Part shown: one piece after another, positions 7,998 to 14,532 of the stretch
How positions within the stretch are numbered: the stretch's first letter is position 1
Layout of the letters: each line of letters starts with the position of its first letter
Assembly (NCBI GenBank): GCA_964579505.1
Contig: CAZOGC010000019.1
Span: 1-40,371 of the forward strand
DNA from: JAJYSO01 sp964579505
GTDB lineage: Bacteria > Bacteroidota > Bacteroidia > Flavobacteriales > Flavobacteriaceae
Reading direction: 5' to 3'
Length of the DNA stretch: 40,371 bases
Program-made: the position numbers and the translations under genes
The notes under the pieces: generated by a model
Database searches by the model: none
The model's input: only the letters and a program-made list of their open reading frames with translations
What the model was told of the DNA's origin: nothing

Positions 7998-10067
7998 ATG
8001 AAGATTGATAATAAATATATAAATAGAGAAATTAGCTGGCTACAGTTTAATGCCCGCGTTTTACAAGAAGCCGCAGACGAAAAAGTACCTCTTTTAGAGC
8101 GACTTCGCTTTTTGGGAATCTTTTCAAACAATTTAGATGAATTTTTTAAGGTGCGTTATGCAACGGTAAAACGCATTCAGCAATCAGGCAATGGTAAACG
8201 CATGCTGTTGGGGGGGTATGAGGCCGACAAGCTGATGAAAAAAATTACGGAAATTGTTATTGAACAACAGAGTCAGAGCTTAGAAATTTTAGGTAGTATT
8301 CAAAAAGATTTAGAAGACTACGGCATTTATATTATTAGAGAAGATCAGATTTCTACCACACAAGAAAAATTTGTAAGAGATTATTTCTTACAAAAAGTGA
8401 GTCCGGCGTTAGTAACCATTATTTTAAACGATTTAAAAGAATCGCCCGGGCTTAAAGACAGCGCGGCTTATTTGGCGGTAAAAATGGTGTTGAAAGAATC
8501 AGCGCAACACGAAAAACGCTATGCGTTAATTGAAATTCCACGTAATATAAAACGGTTTATAGAGATACCTTCCACAGACGATAAAAAACACATCATTATA
8601 TTAGATGATTTGATTCGCTATAACTTAAAAAGCCTTTTCAGTATCTTTGATTATGAGAGTTTGTCGGCTCACATGATTAAAATTACACGCGATGCAGAGC
8701 TAGATATTACCGGTGATTTGAGTAAGAGTTATATAGATAAACTTATGTCTAGCGTAAAAGATCGGGTAGAAGGGCAGCCGGTACGTTTTGTATACGATCA
8801 GCACATAGAAAAAGATACCTTAGCGTTTCTACTCTCTAAGATGAAAATTGACGATACCGATAGCATAATTCCCGGCGGGCGTTATCACAATAGACGCGAT
8901 TATATGAAATTTCCGGATTTAGGGGCTAAAAACTTGCTGTATCCCACGCAAGACCCATTGCCCATTGCAGGATTGACGATGGAAGGTAGTTTGATTCGCC
9001 GTATCTCTGAACGAGACTTTTTGCAATACGTACCCTATCACACTTTTTCATATACGGTCAGGTTTTTGCGAGAGGCGGCCATAGACCCTCAAGTACGTTC
9101 TATAAAAATTACCATTTATAGGCTAGCAGAGTTTTCTCACATCGCTAGTTCTCTTATCAATGCAGTAAAAAATGGAAAAAAAGTAACCGCTCTTATTGAG
9201 TTGCGCGCTCGTTTTGATGAAGCCAATAATATTAACTATGCTGAACAGATGCAGCGCGAAGGAGTACATCTTATCTTTGGCGTACCGGGATTAAAGGTAC
9301 ACGGTAAAGTATGTGTGGTAGATAGAGAGGAAGACGATAAAATAAGGCGATATGGATTTGTGAGTACTGGAAACCTTAATGAGACTACCGCAAAAATCTA
9401 TACAGATTATAATCTGTTTACGGCCAATCAAGGAATATTACGCGATGTAGATAAGCTGTTTGACTTTTTTAAGACAAATTATAAAGTAAACACATATAGG
9501 CATTTAATCGTGTCGCCACATTATTCTCGTAAACGTTTTTGTGAACTGGTAAATGCTGAAATTGCTTATGCCAAGTTTGGAAAGCCTAATGGAATTAAAC
9601 TCAAATTGAATAGCCTTTCAGACTATAAAATGATTGATAAACTCTATGAGGCCAGCCGTGCCGGTGTAAAAATAAAACTGATTGTAAGAGGCATTTGTTC
9701 ATTGATTCCCGGCGTTCCGGGACTAAGTGAAAATATAGAGGCCATTAGTGTGGTAGACCGCTATTTAGAGCACCCACGATTATTTATTTTTGAAAATGGT
9801 GGCCATCAGAAAATGTTTATTTCTTCTGCAGATTGGATGACGCGTAACCTAGACTATAGGGTAGAAGTAACCTGCCCTATTTACCAAAAAGACATTCAAC
9901 AAGAACTGTTAGACACGTTTGAAATTTGTTGGAATGACAATGTGAAAGCACGTGATTTTTCAGCCGATAAAGAGAATGCATACCACACTAATAATTTGCC
10001 AAAGATGCGAAGCCAATTTGCTACGTATGCGTATTACGAAAAAAAACTAGCTCAAATAAAATTGTAA
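7998..10067 (+). CDS. ppk1: Polyphosphate kinase 1
   Basis: PPK1 reversibly transfers the gamma-phosphate of ATP to growing polyphosphate. The 689-residue length is standard. The N-terminal domain begins with the typical NREISWLQFNARVLQEA. Two phospholipase-D-like catalytic domains follow. The phospho-accepting His is His435 in LKVHGKVCVV and the second essential His is His592 in YLEHPRLF, the same numbers as in E. coli PPK1. SSADWMTRNLDYRVEV follows the second His as expected. ppx starts 11 bp downstream, so the pair forms an operon. Expression may be influenced by the structured leader just upstream. Confidence 0.97.
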   Translation: MKIDNKYINREISWLQFNARVLQEAADEKVPLLERLRFLGIFSNNLDEFFKVRYATVKRIQQSGNGKRMLLGGYEADKLMKKITEIVIEQQSQSLEILGSIQKDLEDYGIYIIREDQISTTQEKFVRDYFLQKVSPALVTIILNDLKESPGLKDSAAYLAVKMVLKESAQHEKRYALIEIPRNIKRFIEIPSTDDKKHIIILDDLIRYNLKSLFSIFDYESLSAHMIKITRDAELDITGDLSKSYIDKLMSSVKDRVEGQPVRFVYDQHIEKDTLAFLLSKMKIDDTDSIIPGGRYHNRRDYMKFPDLGAKNLLYPTQDPLPIAGLTMEGSLIRRISERDFLQYVPYHTFSYTVRFLREAAIDPQVRSIKITIYRLAEFSHIASSLINAVKNGKKVTALIELRARFDEANNINYAEQMQREGVHLIFGVPGLKVHGKVCVVDREEDDKIRRYGFVSTGNLNETTAKIYTDYNLFTANQGILRDVDKLFDFFKTNYKVNTYRHLIVSPHYSRKRFCELVNAEIAYAKFGKPNGIKLKLNSLSDYKMIDKLYEASRAGVKIKLIVRGICSLIPGVPGLSENIEAISVVDRYLEHPRLFIFENGGHQKMFISSADWMTRNLDYRVEVTCPIYQKDIQQELLDTFEICWNDNVKARDFSADKENAYHTNNLPKMRSQFATYAYYEKKLAQIKL

Positions 10068-10078
10068 AAAATAGACTT

Positions 10079-10978
10079 GTGGAGATTAAACGTTATGCTG
10101 CCATAGATATAGGGTCAAATGCTGTAAGGCTTCTTATAAACACTGTTATAAAAGCAGAAAATAAGGAACCACAGTTTAAAAAATCGGCCTTTGTACGGGT
10201 GCCTATTCGTTTAGGAACCGATGTGTTTACTACCCGGTTGATTTCTGAAGAAAATACTGATCGCTTATTGGAGGCTATGCGCGCTTTTGACATGCTAATG
10301 CAAGTACATTATGTAGATGAATATCGAGCGTGCGCTACTTCGGCTATGCGTGAAGCCGATAACGGGAGGGAGGTAGTTGACAAAGTAAAAAGAGAAACCG
10401 GAATAACCATTGAAATTATAGATGGCGCAGATGAAGCCGCTACAATTGCTTCGGCTGATATACACGAGTTTGTCAAAAACGATAAAAACTATTTATATGT
10501 AGATGTAGGTGGGGGAAGTACTGAGTTTACGGTCTTTTCTAACGGAAAACCGGTTGTTTCAAAGTCTTTTCAATTAGGAACAGTACGTTTGCTAAACAAG
10601 ATGGTTCATGCTGGTTTGTGGGGAGAAGCAGAGGCTTGGGTTAAAAAGCATACAGAAAGATTGAAACCGGTAAAAATGATTGGGTCGGGCGGAAATATAA
10701 ACCACATCTATAAATACAGCGGAAAGAAAAAAACAAAGCCTATTACCTTTTTATACCTGAGTTCTTACTACCAAATGCTAACTGCGCTGACCTATGAAGA
10801 ACGCGTGTCTCAATTAGAGATGAAACTAGACCGTGCAGATGTTATTGTGCCGGCTACAAAAATCTACCTCTCTGCTATGAAGTGGAGTGGTGCTCAAAAA
10901 ATATACGTTCCTAAAATTGGGTTAACAGATGGCATTATTAAGATGCTATACAACCAAGACACCCCATCGTTTAGCTAG
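10079..10978 (+). CDS. ppx: Exopolyphosphatase, Ppx/GppA family
   Basis: A 299-residue Ppx/GppA phosphatase of the ASKHA fold. Phosphate-binding motifs are visible: AAIDIGSNAVRLL at the N-terminus, YVDVGGGSTEFTVF in the middle and GSGGNINHIYKY later. It would hydrolyse terminal phosphates of polyphosphate, or pppGpp in the GppA variant. The short length, without the C-terminal HD extension of E. coli Ppx, is common in Bacteroidetes. The start is a GTG; no in-frame ATG gives the full first motif. It is 11 bp behind ppk1. Its stop codon lies one base from the stop codon of the convergent putP gene, leaving no room for a separate terminator. Confidence 0.92.
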   Translation: MEIKRYAAIDIGSNAVRLLINTVIKAENKEPQFKKSAFVRVPIRLGTDVFTTRLISEENTDRLLEAMRAFDMLMQVHYVDEYRACATSAMREADNGREVVDKVKRETGITIEIIDGADEAATIASADIHEFVKNDKNYLYVDVGGGSTEFTVFSNGKPVVSKSFQLGTVRLLNKMVHAGLWGEAEAWVKKHTERLKPVKMIGSGGNINHIYKYSGKKKTKPITFLYLSSYYQMLTALTYEERVSQLEMKLDRADVIVPATKIYLSAMKWSGAQKIYVPKIGLTDGIIKMLYNQDTPSFS

Positions 10979-10979
10979 C

Positions 10980-12476
10980 TTAGCTTTTCAATATACCTTC
11001 TACTTCCTTAAATTCTTTTTCTAGCTCCAAATTAGGCTTATAGGTTATTTTAGAAACAATAAGGTTTGTGAGTAAAGACAAGGTAAATCCCGGAATCATT
11101 TCATACCAATCTTTAAAAGGATGATTTATGTAAACCCAAAGTAAAACAGTAAATCCCCCTACAAGCATACCAGCCAAAGCTCCTTGCCAAGTAGACTTTT
11201 TTCTAAGAAGTGCTAGTAAAACTAGGGGGCCAAAAGCAGATCCAAATCCGGCCCAGGCATTGCCTACTAAATCGAGAATATTATCCTTAGGGCTTAAAGC
11301 CAATAATAAAGCTACCACAGCTACTACCAATACAGAAAGCCGGCTGTTAATTAAGAGCTGTTTGGCAGAGGCTTTTGGGTTGATAAAACCTTTGTATATA
11401 TCTTCTGTTAGCGAACTAGAGGTCACCAAAAGTTGAGAAGAAATGGTACTCATTACGGCGGCTAGGATGGCGCTGAGCAAGAACCCTCCGATAAGCGGGT
11501 GAAAGAGTACGCGGGCAAAATAAATAAAGATAGTTTCTGCTTCTTTTTGTGACCCATCAAAAATAGCCATGGTAGCGTGGTCAAATTTTAAGAGGTAAGC
11601 AATACCAATCAGTCCAACGCAAAGGGCCCCAAAGACAGTAAAAATCATCCAGGTAATACCAATGCGTTTTGCTTTTTTTAGTTCTTTAGGTTTGTCTATA
11701 GCCATAAATCGCACTAAAATGTGTGGCTGACCAAAATAACCCAACCCCCAGGCCAATAGTGAAACGATACTTACTACAGTTGTTCCTTTAAACAAATCTA
11801 GATACTGACTTCCTTTACTGCTGATGAGGTCTACTGTTTCGGTAGGACCACCAATTTGAGTAATAACCACAATAGGTACAATAATTAACGCCAATACCAT
11901 AATGGTGCCTTGTACAAAATCAGTTAAACTTACCGCTAAGAACCCGCCCAAAAAGGTATAGACAACGACTACTAAGCTGGTAACCCACAGCCCCACGTTG
12001 TAATCAAGCCCAAAGGCAGACTCAAAAAGTTTGCCTCCGGCCACCATTCCGGCAGAAGTATAAAGGGTAAAAAAGATAAGGATAAAGATAGACGAAGTAG
12101 TTTTTAATACGTGTTTTTTGTCTTTATATCGATTTTCAAAAAAAACAGGAAGGGTAATAGCATTTTGAGCCACTTCAGTATAAATACGCAGTCTTGGCGC
12201 TACCACTACATAGTTAAGGTAAGCCCCAATGGTAAGCCCAATAGCAAGCCATGCACTAGATAGCCCAAAAAAATACATTGCCCCGGGGAGCCCCATGAGT
12301 AGCCAACCGCTCATATCGGCCGCCCCGGCAGAAAGTGCTGTTACAGCCGCGCCTAATTTTCGGCCACCAATTAAGAATTCTTCTGAGTTGCTAGTAGATT
12401 TCCGATAGGAGTAAACTCCGATGGCTAGCATAAGAAGGAGATAAAGCCCAATAGAGATAATTTCATACAGCTGCAT
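10980..12476 (-). CDS. putP: Sodium/proline symporter
   Basis: A 498-residue inner-membrane transporter of the sodium:solute symporter family (SSS). The N-terminus has the first helix (IISIGLYLLLMLAIGVYSYRK), then SEEFLIGGRKLG and the PutP signature SAGAADMSGWLLMGLPGAMYFFG, which contains residues known in E. coli PutP to contribute to Na+ and proline binding. About 13 membrane segments are apparent. Family membership is clear and proline is the most likely substrate given these motifs. No putA is present in the window. The gene is single and converges with ppx. Confidence 0.93.
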   Translation of the reverse strand: MQLYEIISIGLYLLLMLAIGVYSYRKSTSNSEEFLIGGRKLGAAVTALSAGAADMSGWLLMGLPGAMYFFGLSSAWLAIGLTIGAYLNYVVVAPRLRIYTEVAQNAITLPVFFENRYKDKKHVLKTTSSIFILIFFTLYTSAGMVAGGKLFESAFGLDYNVGLWVTSLVVVVYTFLGGFLAVSLTDFVQGTIMVLALIIVPIVVITQIGGPTETVDLISSKGSQYLDLFKGTTVVSIVSLLAWGLGYFGQPHILVRFMAIDKPKELKKAKRIGITWMIFTVFGALCVGLIGIAYLLKFDHATMAIFDGSQKEAETIFIYFARVLFHPLIGGFLLSAILAAVMSTISSQLLVTSSSLTEDIYKGFINPKASAKQLLINSRLSVLVVAVVALLLALSPKDNILDLVGNAWAGFGSAFGPLVLLALLRKKSTWQGALAGMLVGGFTVLLWVYINHPFKDWYEMIPGFTLSLLTNLIVSKITYKPNLELEKEFKEVEGILKS

Positions 12477-12756
12477 ATAGATTTTTGAGGTCTAATATAG
12501 CACCTTTTCAAAATATAAAAGCCTGGGTAATAGGAATTAAATTTTAGGGAAGCAATTGTTTACTGCGTGTGTTTCTTTGTGCTTGATACGGCATAAAAGA
12601 AAATAGCGGAGCCCTTGCTGTAAAAATGTTGACGATTTGTCCATCATTAGCACGCACTCAGCAACAACTTGTTAGACAGTAAATATAGGTTGTAAGGTTA
12701 AAATTGGGGAATTTTTGTGCGGGGTTTTGTAATCTTATTTAGAGTTGGTTTTCTAA
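12477..12756. other. Intergenic region without a confident gene
   Basis: About 340 bp separate the two minus-strand genes. On the minus strand two short overlapping frames are open. One is a 36-codon ATG frame (about 12646-12537), the other a GTG frame of similar length in another register. Neither resembles a protein I know. The stretch could be a decayed gene fragment or a repeat. Its left part must carry the putP promoter, but no clean TAnnTTTG was found. Confidence 0.4.
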
Positions 12757-12787
12757 AAAAAATTCCCCTTGGGTTACCAAGAGGAAT
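12755..12787 (-). terminator. Intrinsic terminator of the thioredoxin-like gene
   Basis: ATTCCCCTTGG (12762-12772) pairs with CCAAGAGGAAT (12777-12787) around a GTTA loop, with one G-T pair. On the minus strand the stem is followed by a run of T. It sits about 30 bp after the stop codon at 12818. Confidence 0.88.
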
Positions 12788-12817
12788 CTGTTTTTTAATT
12801 GGCTTAGCCAGTCAATA

Positions 12818-13921
12818 CTATTTTAGTACTTCCGCTAATTTTTTCTCTAAGGCTTCGCCTCGTAGGTTATGACCAATAATCACACCTTCAGGATTGATTA
12901 AGAAGTTAGCCGGAATAGCGCGAACACCATATTTGGCAGCGGCGGCATTTTCCCATCCTTTAAGGTCAGAAACATGTGTCCAAGTTAGGCCATCATCTTT
13001 AATAGCTTTTTTCCAGTTGTCTGCTTTGCTATCTAAAGAAACTCCTAAAATGGTAAAGTTTTTGTCTTTATATTGGTTGTAAGCTTTTACCACGTTAGGG
13101 TTTTCAGCTCTACAAGGACCGCACCAGCTAGCCCAGAAATCAACCAAAACATATTTACCTTTAAAGTCAGAAAGACTTACGGGTTTACCGTCTACGTCGT
13201 TTAACGTAAAATCAGGAGCGGTTTTGCCAATAGCTGTTTTTTGGCGAATAGCAAGTTGTTTAGCAAAAGCTTTTCCTTTTTCAGAATTTTGAAGGGTAGT
13301 ATCTAACCCGGTATAAAGCGTGTTTAATTCTTTATATGAAGAACCGTAAGATACTTGTTGTAAAAGATCTAAACTTAGGAAACTGTTGGGGTGAGTGCCA
13401 ATAAATTTTTTGGTGATTCCTTCACGTTTTGTGCCAAGTGCCTCTAATTGCTTTTGAGCATCTTTAAGTTTAGCTTGATCATTACTTTTCTTAGCAGCCA
13501 TGTATTGCTTAATTACTTTGCTACGTTGATCAGTAATACTTTTAAGAGAAGCTTGATATTCTTCATATACTTTTTGAGACTGAGATCCGGTAATTTTTAC
13601 ATTACTAATAGAATCTCCTGTAACATTGATGTCTGCATTTTCTAGATAGAAACGGAAACCTCCTTTTCTGTTTTTTAAGAAAATTGCAGCCATTTCAGGG
13701 TTACTAACTTTTCCCGTAAAAGTGAATTTACCATCTTTTACTGCTGCAGAATCAGGTTGTTTGTTTTGAATACCACTCCAATTAAAGTATACATAAGGGG
13801 CTGTTATCCCTTTAATATTACCATTAATGGTAAAACTGTCTTTTTTAGCTTCTTGCTTTTTCTGTTTGCACGAGTACAAAGAGAAAAGAGCAATGAATAA
13901 TAAAACGCCGAACTTTTTCAT
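12818..13921 (-). CDS. Thioredoxin-like (TlpA/AhpC type) lipoprotein with DUF4369 N-terminus
   Basis: A 367-residue envelope lipoprotein: signal peptide with lipobox ending at Cys18, then a beta-rich N-terminal domain (about 30-125) of the DUF4369 type, a charged linker helix region (about 125-170), and a C-terminal thioredoxin fold beginning near residue 230 (IGKTAPDFTLNDVDGKPVSLSDF, shown here only in part of its motif). The redox pair is Cys267 and Cys270 in WASWCGPC. Members of this group are thiol-disulfide oxidoreductases that reduce or reshuffle disulfides in the periplasm. The specific partner is unknown. The gene is single, with its own terminator and an inverted repeat in its upstream region. 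Confidence 0.9.
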   Translation of the reverse strand: MKKFGVLLFIALFSLYSCKQKKQEAKKDSFTINGNIKGITAPYVYFNWSGIQNKQPDSAAVKDGKFTFTGKVSNPEMAAIFLKNRKGGFRFYLENADINVTGDSISNVKITGSQSQKVYEEYQASLKSITDQRSKVIKQYMAAKKSNDQAKLKDAQKQLEALGTKREGITKKFIGTHPNSFLSLDLLQQVSYGSSYKELNTLYTGLDTTLQNSEKGKAFAKQLAIRQKTAIGKTAPDFTLNDVDGKPVSLSDFKGKYVLVDFWASWCGPCRAENPNVVKAYNQYKDKNFTILGVSLDSKADNWKKAIKDDGLTWTHVSDLKGWENAAAAKYGVRAIPANFLINPEGVIIGHNLRGEALEKKLAEVLK

Positions 13922-13967
13922 TTGTTTTTTAAGGATTAAAATTTGTTATAGAATTGCGAATATATAA

Positions 13968-14013
13968 AAAATGTGATAACGCAATAATACTTTTATATAA
14001 ATTATCACATTTT
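13968..14013. repeat. 12-bp inverted repeat upstream of the thioredoxin-like gene
   Basis: AAAATGTGATAA (13968-13979) and TTATCACATTTT (14002-14013) are perfect reverse complements separated by 22 bp. They lie between the tRNA terminator and the start codon at 13921, where the promoter of that gene should be. An operator is possible. The half-site TGTGA/TCACA resembles a CRP site, but the spacing is far too wide for one. Confidence 0.4.
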
Positions 14014-14041
14014 GCAAATGCAACGGTTGTGTGAATAAAAC

Positions 14042-14067
14042 AAAAAAGCCGTTGAAAAATCAACGGC
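14042..14067 (-). terminator. Intrinsic terminator of tRNA-Pro
   Basis: GCCGTTGA (14048-14055) pairs with TCAACGGC (14060-14067) around an AAAA loop, followed on the minus strand by six T residues. It lies immediately past the 3' end of the tRNA. Confidence 0.88.
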
Positions 14068-14071
14068 CTTG

Positions 14072-14146
14072 TCGGGATGAGAGGATTCGAACCTCCGATC
14101 TCGCGCCCCCCAGACGCGCACTTTAACCGGACTAAGCTACATCCCG
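14072..14146 (-). tRNA. tRNA-Pro(GGG)
   Basis: Read on the minus strand, the 75-nt sequence folds as a cloverleaf. The acceptor stem is CGGGATG/CATCCCG with discriminator A. The anticodon stem is CGCGT/GCGCG with loop CTGGGGG, giving anticodon GGG with G37. The T arm is GGAGG-TTCGAAT-CCTCT. Identity and T arm match bacterial tRNA-Pro closely. CCA is not encoded. The 5' end begins 2 nt after the stop codon of the GIY-YIG ORF, so the mature tRNA would have to be cut from a longer transcript unless a promoter lies inside that ORF. Confidence 0.93.
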
Positions 14147-14148
14147 AA
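14132..14148 (-). repeat. 17-bp direct repeat, copy in the intact tRNA-Pro
   Basis: CTAAGCTACATCCCGAA, which is the reverse complement of the acceptor 5' strand and D-stem start of tRNA-Pro plus 2 nt. It is identical to the sequence at 14470-14486. Confidence 0.9.
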
Positions 14149-14391
14149 TTATAAAATGTTTATATCTTCTAAAAATCTTTTAGCACCTCGTTTTTTTATT
14201 TTTCTTTCTAAAACTACCGCTTCCTCTCTACTACTTACACTTTTTTCCCATTTTATTGTCCAGGGAATACCATGTTTTGTAGATATTACCTTTCCACTAT
14301 TATGTCTATTTAGCCTGTCTTCGATATTTCTTGTTTGGCCTGTATAATATCTTTTTAGACTTTCACTAAATAAAATATAAACATGATACAT
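14149..14391 (-). CDS. Small GIY-YIG nuclease domain protein
   Basis: An 80-residue protein made of little more than a GIY-YIG domain. The motif is present as VYI (4-6) and YYTG (15-18). Arg26 in DRLNRHNSG and Glu62 in REEAVVLERK occupy the positions of the conserved arginine and the metal-binding catalytic glutamate, so it looks catalytically intact. Such single-domain proteins resemble the UvrC/URI-type nuclease superfamily. The gene is flanked by a 17-bp direct repeat of the tRNA-Pro 5' end and ends 2 nt before the intact tRNA. I infer that it belongs to a mobile element rather than to core metabolism. Confidence 0.85.
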   Translation of the reverse strand: MYHVYILFSESLKRYYTGQTRNIEDRLNRHNSGKVISTKHGIPWTIKWEKSVSSREEAVVLERKIKKRGAKRFLEDINIL

Positions 14392-14412
14392 ATTTCAATG
14401 ATCTTGTGGAAG

Positions 14413-14486
14413 AGCCGCGCATTTTAATAACGCCGAAGCGTTACAGGCCTGCCACGCCACGGGCGTGGGCTAAGCTACATCCCGAA
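14413..14486 (-). pseudogene. tRNA-Pro 5'-half remnant interrupted in the D-loop
   Basis: Minus-strand reading gives the tRNA 5' end (14486-14470, identical to the intact gene), then 42 nt of unrelated hairpin-forming sequence. After it, 14427-14413 matches the D-loop end and anticodon-stem start of the intact tRNA at 13 of 15 positions (intact copy 14126-14112). The intact gene has only 5 nt (14127-14131) where the remnant has 42. The remnant lacks the T arm and 3' acceptor strand, so it cannot be a working tRNA. Confidence 0.65.
14429..14468 (-). repeat. Two tandem hairpins inside the tRNA remnant
   Basis: AACGC (14429-14433) and GCGTT (14438-14442) flank CGAA, which on the minus strand is a C(TTCG)G tetraloop. 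CCACGCC (14452-14458) and GGCGTGG (14462-14468) form a 7-bp hairpin with a 3-nt loop. The palindrome CAGGCCTG (14444-14451) lies between them. The 40-bp block is clearly richer in G and C than its surroundings. Confidence 0.75.
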
Positions 14487-14532
14487 ATTTTGCGGAGCGA
14501 AGATAATAAATACCTCGTAATGCCTGCCTATT

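Larger units (their letters stand above)
14149..14486 (-). mobile_element. Putative GIY-YIG mobile element inserted at tRNA-Pro
   Basis: A 338-bp unit carries the GIY-YIG ORF, a leader, two hairpins and a copy of the tRNA 5' end. CTAAGCTACATCCCGAA occurs at 14132-14148 (inside the intact tRNA) and again at 14470-14486 (the outer fragment). The unit could be drawn equally as 14132-14469. A -7-like TATCTTCG on the minus strand (14505-14498) lies just upstream of the outer copy, consistent with the original tRNA promoter being outside the element. Mobility is inferred from the architecture; no second copy is in the window. Confidence 0.6.

Noticed and set aside
12650..12690. Integron attC-like core (GTTAGAC)
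   Set aside because: Only one seven-base core was found, without the paired core and long imperfect palindrome of attC, and no integrase is present.
13972..14009. CRP-type site (TGTGA/TCACA) upstream of the thioredoxin-like gene
   Set aside because: The half-sites are separated by 28 nt instead of 6, so this is not a CRP site; it is only reported as an inverted repeat.
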